A stretch of DNA of 35,085 nucleotides from Akkermansia sp. (GTDB taxonomy: Bacteria > Verrucomicrobiota > Verrucomicrobiia > Verrucomicrobiales > Akkermansiaceae), in the NCBI GenBank assembly GCA_017504805.1, contig JAFVQN010000002.1:1-35085 (forward strand), read 5' to 3'. Both the position numbers and the translations under genes were made by a program. Positions 1 to 7,100 of the stretch are shown in pieces. Numbering within the stretch: position 1 is the stretch's first letter; every line of letters begins with the position of its first letter. The notes under the pieces were generated by a model. It saw only the letters and a list, made by a program, of their open reading frames with translations, was not told where the DNA came from and did not search any database.

Positions 1-210
1 ACCCCGACCTACGTCGGGGTTCAGGTTTCTTTTGGGTTTGTACGAGTGGTTACGCCCGCCACGCTGACGCGTGACGCGCTCCACCACTCGCTATGGATAT
101 GTCGCCCTGACGGGCTCAGAATTCCTCGGGCTTTCAGCCCGCCAAAGCCAATTTATCCGTCACCACCAATGCGGATAACACATCAATCTTTAATTGCCGG
201 AGCAATAAGT
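1..210 (-). repeat. Family 1 modular hairpin repeat, left copy
   Basis: Read on the minus strand, this stretch starts directly after the stop codon of the glycosidase-like gene. It holds a block (148-197) that matches 34893-34942 on the plus strand at 48 of 50 positions. After the block come short hairpins (GGGCTGAAAGCCC type), the shared string GGAATTCTGAGCCC, a nested stem with arms CGAGTGGT and ACCACTCG, and a last stem ACCCCGAC/GTCGGGGT at 1-20. The constant segments match the right-hand copy while the hairpins between them differ. No gene is visible. It could be a 3' UTR or terminator-like element or a REP-like mobile repeat; its function is unknown. Confidence 0.75.
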
Positions 211-215
211 ATATT

Positions 216-2387
216 TTAAGAAATGCGCGTCATTTCGAGCTGGCGGACCATGCACTGGTTGATATCACCGTTGGCATTGGTGCAGCGTGGGGTAAAGCAG
301 AGGGAGAAGCGGTGGGTGCCTGCGGGAAGGGTAAGGCGGAGGGCAGCGGAGCGGGTGTAGTCCTCCCACTGGCCGGCCTCGGTATTATGCGGGAGGAGGA
401 AGATACCGGCGGATTCGCCATTCACGAAGAGCTCGCGGAGGGCGCAGGTATCACTGTCTCGCAGGGAGGCGGTAGCATTGCAGTAGAACACGCGGATGCT
501 GTAAGTACCCTCGGCCAGCACGGTTTCCTCGTAATCCAGCCGGGCCGTGCAGGGGCGGGTATCGAGCCAGGCCTGGCCGTTTTCCACGGGATATTCGGCC
601 TGTTCACCCACGCTGACGGGAGAAAGCAGGCTGCGGCAGCCGGGAGCCGGGCATTCAAAGGGCTGGCTGAAGCATGAAGTGGTGCTGCCGTTCACCGCCT
701 GCACCGTATACTCATTATAGTAGGCCTTGCCGGGCGGCAGGGAGCAGCGGCAATCGAGCGTGGCGGCAAAGGCCACGCCGTTGCGGAATACATTGTAACT
801 GGCGGCGCCGGGTACGGGGTGCCAGCAGAGTTCGCGGGCGGTGGGTGAATCCCAGCGGGGCTCGGGCAGGTCATCAGCCGCGCGGAGCGGCTGGGGAATC
901 GATACCAGCTCTTCGGCGGGCATGAGCTCGAGCTCAAGCTGGATATGCCCCTCGGCCTCCAGCGGGATGATGGGGGAATCCGGTTTGCCATTCACCATGG
1001 AAGACCACACCTCGGTGCCATAGCCGTTGATGTGGATATCCAGCACCATATTGCGGATGCGCAGACCGGTAAGCCAGTGGCTGCCGCGGTATTCGCGGGG
1101 CACACAGGGCTGAATCACCAGGTTATCGCCCTCAAACTTGATGCCGAAAAGCGCATAATAGCACAAACCGAGCATGCCGGCCACGCTCCAGAGCTGGCTG
1201 TCGCCATTCTGGATAGTATCGCTGGCCTCGCCGCTTTCAGCGTGGAAATTCTCCTTGTTGGTGCCAAATGCCATAGCCGCCCGCAGCAGCGACGACATAG
1301 AGAAACACGCGGCAGCCGTATCCTGCACATCCGCCTGCGCCAGCAGCACGTACGCCTCCACAAAGGGCCACACGCTGCGGTTGTGGTAGGAGCGCTCCTG
1401 GCTTGCCTTGTACGGGGTGAATACCGGAGTACCAAAGGGGGAGCGTGGTAAATGCTGCATCACCTGCGCTGCCTGCTCGCCCGCCAGTCCGCAGAGCACC
1501 GCCAGCGAGGTAGCCAGCGAATCCACGCGGTCATCCAGGTAGCCCTCTGCGGTGCGCATCATGCCGTAGTGAGCCGCACCGGCATTCCAGAAACAATCAT
1601 CAATCGCCTCCGCCAGGCTTGCAGCAGCCGCGGCGGCAGACTCCGCCTCCCGGTCGCGCCCGAGCTCGCGCAGCATGCGGCTGAGCAGCTGCCGGCAGAG
1701 ATAATGCAGCACATTGGTGCCAAAGGCATAAGAAGCAGCTATATCCGCCGGCGTCATCCAATCCGGGTAGCTCTGTTCACGCCAGTCGATGAAGGAAGTC
1801 TCGCCGGGGCGCAGCAGCTTATCTGCCGAAAGCACCACGGCATCCTGCTCCAGCGTGGCCACCAGCACCCTCACGCACCACTCCAGCCAGCTGCGGTCAC
1901 CCTGCACCTGGTAGAGCGCCCAGGCACCCAGCGCCCAGGCCACGCGGTCGGTCGAAACCGGCCAGCCACCGCCGGTGCCGGTATCCTGCACCACCACCCC
2001 GTCGCGCACGCGGGATTCCAGGCTGGCGCGGGTGGCCTGCGGGTCAGCCAGCGCCGTACCCAGCGCAGCAGCAAACGCCATATCGCGGGTCCAGACAGAG
2101 GACCAGGCTGCACCAGCCAGCAGGAGCCCCTCCGGCGTGGTATCAGCCTGCAGTTCCTGCACCGCCAGGGCATACATAGCCTGCAGCACCGGCACCGAGC
2201 TGTGCAGCCGGGCGCAGCCCTCCGGCAGCGTGGTGCAGATGCTCACCTCGCGGCTTGCACCGCCGCGGGTGATACGCAGGCGGTCCGGGGAAACCAGCTC
2301 CGCCACCAGACCAGGCTGTTCCAGCCGGCGGCTGGTCAGGCGGTAGGCACCGTTGTCAAACAGGAGCTGTTCCTCGGCAGCAGCCAT
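216..2387 (-). CDS. Six-hairpin (alpha/alpha)6 glycoside hydrolase-like protein with Fn3-like and CBM35-like C-terminal domains
   Basis: The 723-residue protein resembles the six-hairpin glycosidases (GH15, GH63, GH78 and MGH1-type folds). Near residue 100 is WTRDMAF, and further on YHNRSVWPFVEAY, which recalls the YHNGTVWP motif of debranching enzymes and rhamnosidases. After about residue 500 there is a fibronectin-III-like stretch (LCWHPVPGAASYNVFRNG). The last 130 residues look like a CBM35-type beta-sandwich (GTYSIRVFY, LPAGTHRFSL). There is no signal peptide, so it probably acts in the cytoplasm on imported glycans, although carbohydrate-binding domains are more usual outside. The start lies 9 nt after the purB stop, without a Shine-Dalgarno sequence, which suggests co-transcription and coupled translation. 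Substrate and exact family cannot be told from sequence reading; catalytic acids are not assigned. Confidence 0.72.
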   Translation of the reverse strand: MAAAEEQLLFDNGAYRLTSRRLEQPGLVAELVSPDRLRITRGGASREVSICTTLPEGCARLHSSVPVLQAMYALAVQELQADTTPEGLLLAGAAWSSVWTRDMAFAAALGTALADPQATRASLESRVRDGVVVQDTGTGGGWPVSTDRVAWALGAWALYQVQGDRSWLEWCVRVLVATLEQDAVVLSADKLLRPGETSFIDWREQSYPDWMTPADIAASYAFGTNVLHYLCRQLLSRMLRELGRDREAESAAAAAASLAEAIDDCFWNAGAAHYGMMRTAEGYLDDRVDSLATSLAVLCGLAGEQAAQVMQHLPRSPFGTPVFTPYKASQERSYHNRSVWPFVEAYVLLAQADVQDTAAACFSMSSLLRAAMAFGTNKENFHAESGEASDTIQNGDSQLWSVAGMLGLCYYALFGIKFEGDNLVIQPCVPREYRGSHWLTGLRIRNMVLDIHINGYGTEVWSSMVNGKPDSPIIPLEAEGHIQLELELMPAEELVSIPQPLRAADDLPEPRWDSPTARELCWHPVPGAASYNVFRNGVAFAATLDCRCSLPPGKAYYNEYTVQAVNGSTTSCFSQPFECPAPGCRSLLSPVSVGEQAEYPVENGQAWLDTRPCTARLDYEETVLAEGTYSIRVFYCNATASLRDSDTCALRELFVNGESAGIFLLPHNTEAGQWEDYTRSAALRLTLPAGTHRFSLCFTPRCTNANGDINQCMVRQLEMTRIS

Positions 2388-2396
2388 ACAGGCACA

Positions 2397-3821
2397 TTAA
2401 AGAATGGCACCCGGCACGTAGCCCACCCCCTCCGGGAAGCGGGTGGCGAGCTCCTGCACCATGGCGGCAAAGGCGTCCACCTGCTGGGCGGCCATGCCGG
2501 TATCACCGGCGTTGGCGTCGTAAATCTCCTGAATCTCCTCGCGGGTCAGCATCAGGCGGCCATCGGCCCCCAGGCGGTCCAGCAGGTCATTTGTAGAGAT
2601 GAGACCGTTGCGCAGGTCGTTGGAAACCGCCACGGCGTGCTCCTTGATGACCTCGTGCGCCGTCTCGCGGCCCACGCCGCGCTTCACGGCCGCCATCATG
2701 ATGGTGGTCGTCATCAGGAAAGGCAGGTAGCGGTTCAGCTCCGTGCGCACCACGGGCTCGTACATACCCATCTGGTCCAGCACCGTGATGAATGTCTCGA
2801 ACAGGCCATCAGCCGCCAGGAAAGCATCCGGCAGCACGCAGCGGCGCACCACGGAGCAGGACACATCGCCCTCGTTCCACTGGTCACCGATAATGCCGCC
2901 AATCATGGTGAGATGACCCTTCAGAATGGCATGGAAACCGTTCACGCGCTCGCAGGAGCGGGGATTCATCTTATGCGGCATAGCGCTGGAGCCGGTCTGC
3001 CCCTTGGCAAAGCCCTCAGTGCAGAGCTCGTGGCCCACCATGAGGCGCCAGGTCTTGCAGAAACTGCTCGGGCCGCTGGCCAGACCCACCAGGCCTGAAA
3101 TAATCTCAAAATCCAGGGAACGCGGGTACACCTGGCCCACATTCATCCACTTGGAGGCAATACCCAGGTGAGCGCAGATGCGCTCCTCGAGCTCACGCAC
3201 GGTATCCGGGTTCTTGCCGAAGAGGGAAAGCTGGTCCAGCTGGGTACCCACAGCGCCCTTCAGACCACGCACGCGGTAGCGCTCCATCATGCTCACCCAG
3301 GCCCAGGCCCAGTGTACAATCTCCTCGCCGAACATCGCCACGCGCTTGCCCATGGTCGTGGCCTGGGCGGCCACATTGTGCGTGCGGGCGGCAAAGACCA
3401 TATCGCGCCAGCCGTTGGCGCACCTGGCCATGCGGTCCAGCACGGCCACCGCCTTATCGCGGATGATGTGCATGGAACGCCAGATCTGCAGCTGCTCCAC
3501 ATTCTCCGTGAGGTCACGGCTGGTCATACCCTTGTGGATATGCTCGTGGCCAGCCAGGTCGCAGAATTCCTCGATACGGGCCTTCACATCATGGCGGGTA
3601 ACGCGCTCGCGGGCGTTGATGCTCTCCACATCCACCTGCCCCTTCACGCGCTCGTAGGCATCAATCGCCTCCTGCGGAATATCCAGCCCCAGGTCCTTCT
3701 GGGCCTTCATCACCGCAATCCAGAACTCACGCTCCAGCACAATTCGGCCCTCCGCGGACCAGATGGCTTTCATGGAATCAGAAGCGTAACGGCCTGCCAG
3801 TACATTCGGTATAGCGCTCAT
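2397..3821 (-). CDS. purB: Adenylosuccinate lyase
   Basis: PurB acts twice in purine synthesis: it releases fumarate from SAICAR to give AICAR and from adenylosuccinate to give AMP. The 474-residue protein has the fumarase/aspartase superfamily signature SSAMPHKMNP near residue 280, on the flexible catalytic loop. It also has TSRDLTENVEQLQ near residue 98, which matches the conserved region that carries active-site and substrate contacts. The length is normal. It is cytosolic and expected to be a homotetramer. The start ATG follows an A-rich leader (GAAAAAGATAAACT) about 25 nt below a good promoter at 3853-3881. The glycosidase-like gene follows at once, an odd partner for a purine enzyme that may simply share the transcript. 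Confidence 0.96.
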   Translation of the reverse strand: MSAIPNVLAGRYASDSMKAIWSAEGRIVLEREFWIAVMKAQKDLGLDIPQEAIDAYERVKGQVDVESINARERVTRHDVKARIEEFCDLAGHEHIHKGMTSRDLTENVEQLQIWRSMHIIRDKAVAVLDRMARCANGWRDMVFAARTHNVAAQATTMGKRVAMFGEEIVHWAWAWVSMMERYRVRGLKGAVGTQLDQLSLFGKNPDTVRELEERICAHLGIASKWMNVGQVYPRSLDFEIISGLVGLASGPSSFCKTWRLMVGHELCTEGFAKGQTGSSAMPHKMNPRSCERVNGFHAILKGHLTMIGGIIGDQWNEGDVSCSVVRRCVLPDAFLAADGLFETFITVLDQMGMYEPVVRTELNRYLPFLMTTTIMMAAVKRGVGRETAHEVIKEHAVAVSNDLRNGLISTNDLLDRLGADGRLMLTREEIQEIYDANAGDTGMAAQQVDAFAAMVQELATRFPEGVGYVPGAIL

Positions 3822-3852
3822 AGTTTATCTTTTTCGGTACAGGTGAGCGGGC

Positions 3853-3881
3853 AGCATAGCAGATTACAAGCCGATTTTCAA
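3853..3881 (-). promoter_or_regulatory. Predicted sigma70-type promoter of purB
   Basis: On the minus strand, TTGAAA (5 of 6 to TTGACA) is followed after exactly 17 nt by TATGCT, which has an extended -10 TG upstream (TGCTATGCT). The expected start of transcription is near 3846, giving a leader of about 25 nt to the purB ATG. Predicted from sequence only. Confidence 0.65.
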
Positions 3882-3910
3882 GCTTTATATTGTGAGGTCC
3901 GGGCAGCGAC

Positions 3911-4063
3911 CATGCGTGTCCCAATGATTTGGGACACGTGGATTGACGATTGACAATTGACAAATTGAAAGTTAGTGGCTTATGACGACAGAATCTCAAA
4001 TGAGCGCTTACTGCCGATGGTGAGGCGGGTGATACCCCACTACGAATTTTCACACAGAACACT
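3911..4063 (+). repeat. Family 3 MITE-like element, copy lacking the right end
   Basis: This stretch aligns with 31511-31670. The shared parts include a GTGTCCC...GGGACAC stem at the left, a run of 7-bp units (ATTGACR), TTGAAAGTTAG, CTTACTGCCGAT, GAGGCGGGTGATACC and CACAGAACACT. It holds three heptamer units where the other copy holds four. The left terminal repeat is imperfect (CATGCGTGTCCCAA) and the right one (TTTGGGACACGTGTG) is missing; the homology stops at 4063 and other sequence follows. No ORF of its own is plausible. It lies upstream of the purB promoter. Confidence 0.8.
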
Positions 4064-4066
4064 AAA

Positions 4067-4101
4067 CGATATCCCCTCCCCGCTGGCGCGGGGAGGGGAC
4101 G
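4067..4101 (-). terminator. Strong hairpin downstream of the macroglobulin gene
   Basis: A perfect 11-bp GC stem (CCCCTCCCCGC at 4073-4083 with GCGGGGAGGGG at 4088-4098) closes a 4-nt loop about 30 nt past the stop of the macroglobulin gene. It lacks a clear T-run (ATATCGTTTAG follows), so termination is uncertain. Its flanks, CGATATCC before and GGACGA after, are the same spacer sequences that join the hairpins of the family 2 repeats, so it may be a solitary module of that family. Confidence 0.5.
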
Positions 4102-4128
4102 AATTCCGGCTGTTACCAGACGATAGCC

Positions 4129-7100
4129 TCACTTCGCGCGGACGTCCAGACGGGCGCTGGGGGAGAGGCCGTATGTCTGCGGCTCGTAAAGGAGCTGGGC
4201 CTGGGCGGGCGGGGCGGTGGCGCTGCCAGCGTATTTCACGCGGGCGTAGTAGCGGAGATTCACCGCATCCCGGCCGGACCAGCGGGTGCAGAAACCGCGC
4301 ACACGGTCAGCCAGGAACTCGCGGTGGTCAAAGCAGTCGCTCCAGCAGAGGGGGTCAAGCCCGGCAGCCTGGCCGGGCACATCGGGGTTAATCGCCTCGA
4401 GACAGGCGGGCAGGTAATCCTCCAGCACGAGGTGGTTGAGTTCCTGCTCGCCAGCCTTGGCGCAAGTGAGCGACACGCGCACCACATCCCCCGCCACCAG
4501 CTGCTCCACCGGGCGCCACACACCATCTTCCCCCTTCTTTTCATACACGCGGGTCATCTGCAGGCCATGCTCAGTCAAGCCAGGGTAATCGGTCTGCACC
4601 GGCTGGGCCTGGGCACGCAGCAGTGCGTACACAGTGCCTCGCTGCGCGGTGTATGCAGCCGCAGGCTGCACGCCCGGCACGCGGTACACGCTGCGGTTCA
4701 GGGAGGCGGTGGAGCCATCCGGCAGGCGGAGAGCAGCCTCGACCTGGGCACCGGGGGAATCACCGATGTAGGTCATGAGCGCGTAGAGCGACCAGGCGCT
4801 GCTCCAGCTGCTATGGTGGCGGTAATCAGCCGCGCGGGTACGCATCCAGCGCAGGAATGCCTCGTGGCGGCCGTCATTATTCGTGCGCAGGTACTCGAGG
4901 AACTCGATATCAGCCCGCACGGAAGTGGCACTCTGCGATTCGGGCATGGCGGCAAGCGCATCCTTCAGAGCCTCGCGCTGGGCATCGCGATTCTGCAGAG
5001 CCCGGGCGGCCGCATAGCGGGAAAGCGGGCTGAGCTGCTGCATATCCGTCTTTTCCAGATAGGACAGCAGGTTATACCAGCTGCGCTGCGGCAGCTCAAA
5101 GCCGCGTTCCTCAGCCATGCGCAACACCATGGCCAGGTGCGCGCTCACCCAGGCGCAGGACTCACCGCTGCGCTGGAACAGCGGCACGCCGCCATCCTCA
5201 TTCTGGAACTTCAGCAGCCGGGCAGCCGCACGGGCCACAGTCGCCTTCACTTCGCTGGCGGGGGTCTGCGCCATGCGCGGGCAGAGCGGCGCCAGGCGGT
5301 CATACAGCAGCCAGGGGAGCAAGGCAGAAGCACTGGTTTCCGTCAGGAACCCGCCGGGCTGCTCCAGCAGGAAATCCACCCCACCCTTCAGGTGCAGCAG
5401 CGGATTGGCCGAAACCAGCAGCTCCAACTCGCAACCGGGGGCAGATGCCACCGCGGCAGCCAGTTTCTCCTGCGGCACCAGGGCCGCCTGACCGGGGGAG
5501 AGCACCAGGTGGTGCGCCTCCTTGAGCAGCGGCACGGGGTGGCGCACCTCGAAAGTCCCCTCGGCAGCATCCTCACCGATGGCACCGGTGGCCACCCAGC
5601 GGAAGCGCTGCTGACCGGCCTGGCGGGCAGACACCTCGAAATGCAGCACGGCAGAAGCCCCGGGGGCCAGCTGCACCTGCTGCGGCTCACCGCCGTCCAC
5701 CAGCTGCACCTGCCAGGAACCGTCGGAGGTGGTATTATTCGTGATAGTGACAGGCAGCTGCAAGCTATCACCCACACTCATGAACAGCGGCGCACCTGGC
5801 GTAAGCATCACCGGCTGATTGGCCGTAAACTCACCCTCGCGGGTACCGAAACGCGAGCCTCCCTTATCCGCCGCCACCGCTATCACGCGGTAGGTCGTCA
5901 GCGTATCCGGCAGGGTGCAAGTAGTGGAAAAGCGACCATCGGCATCCGTCTTCAGCGCGCTGCGCCACAGAGCCAGCGGGGCAAAATCCGAGCGCACGCG
6001 CAGGCCTTCCGTGCGGCTCTGCGCGTCGCCGGCAGGCACAGCAACGGCACCGTCCGCCCTCTTCCTGAAGGAATCGGGCGCATACACCCCTTTGGAGCGG
6101 GTGTGGAAACTCTGAATATGCTGGTCATCGCGCATCCACCAGGGCTGGTGGCTCCAGCTGCCATCACGCATGCGCCCCTCGCCCTGCCACAAGCCGGACA
6201 TAGGCTCCGTATTAAACTCCAGCTCATCCCCCGCATCCGGCAGGCGCGGCACCTGCATCCGCACCGGGGAAACCGACCAGCGGCTCAGCGAGCGCGCCAC
6301 ATCCGGCAGCTCATAACCCGTCTGCGACAGCATGCCGGCATCCACCGCATACAACGTGACCACCGCCTGGGCAGGCTTGCCATCCGGCGTGCATACGCGC
6401 CCGGAAATCGTCTGGCGCGTACCGGGACGCACCGTGCCGGGCAGCGCCAGCTCCACCGCCAGTTCATTCTGCGGGCGCGGCAGGTCCAGCTGCAGTTCAG
6501 CCTGGGCGTGGGCCACCTGCAGCGACGCCCCGGCATGCTGGCTCAGCATAGCGGCAGAAACGACTACGCGGCCACCATCCTCCGGCAGCAGGGGCAGCTC
6601 CACCACCTGCTCACCGCGCTGCACCGGCTGCACAGCCAGGCGCACCCCGCCGCCGCAACTCACCGCCAGCAGGGCATGCCCCCCCTGCCCGGCCACCAGG
6701 CGCACACGCCCGGGCTGCGGTGCGGCCTCCAGCTTCAAATCCTGCACCTCCTGCCCGGCATCCACCTGGCGGAGGAAACGCTCCTGGAACACGTGGCCAT
6801 GCACATCGCGGCCTTTGAGTTCCACCTGCACGAGTGAACCCGGCGCAAGCTTGTGCTCGCGGCACAGCGCCTCCAGATCCAGCGGCACTCCCTCCTCCGC
6901 ATCGGCAGGCACCGGGAACCACTGCGACCAGATTTCCTCATCGCCATGGCTCTCGTAGGCAAACCCATTCGGCATGCGGCGGAGCTGCCCGCGGTGTGCC
7001 ACCAGCGCCACACGGACCGAGTGGCTGGCATGAAGTGGCTTGCCGCATGTGGAGCAAATCAGACGCACGCGGTTATCCTGCGTGAGCTCCGGGCGCACCC

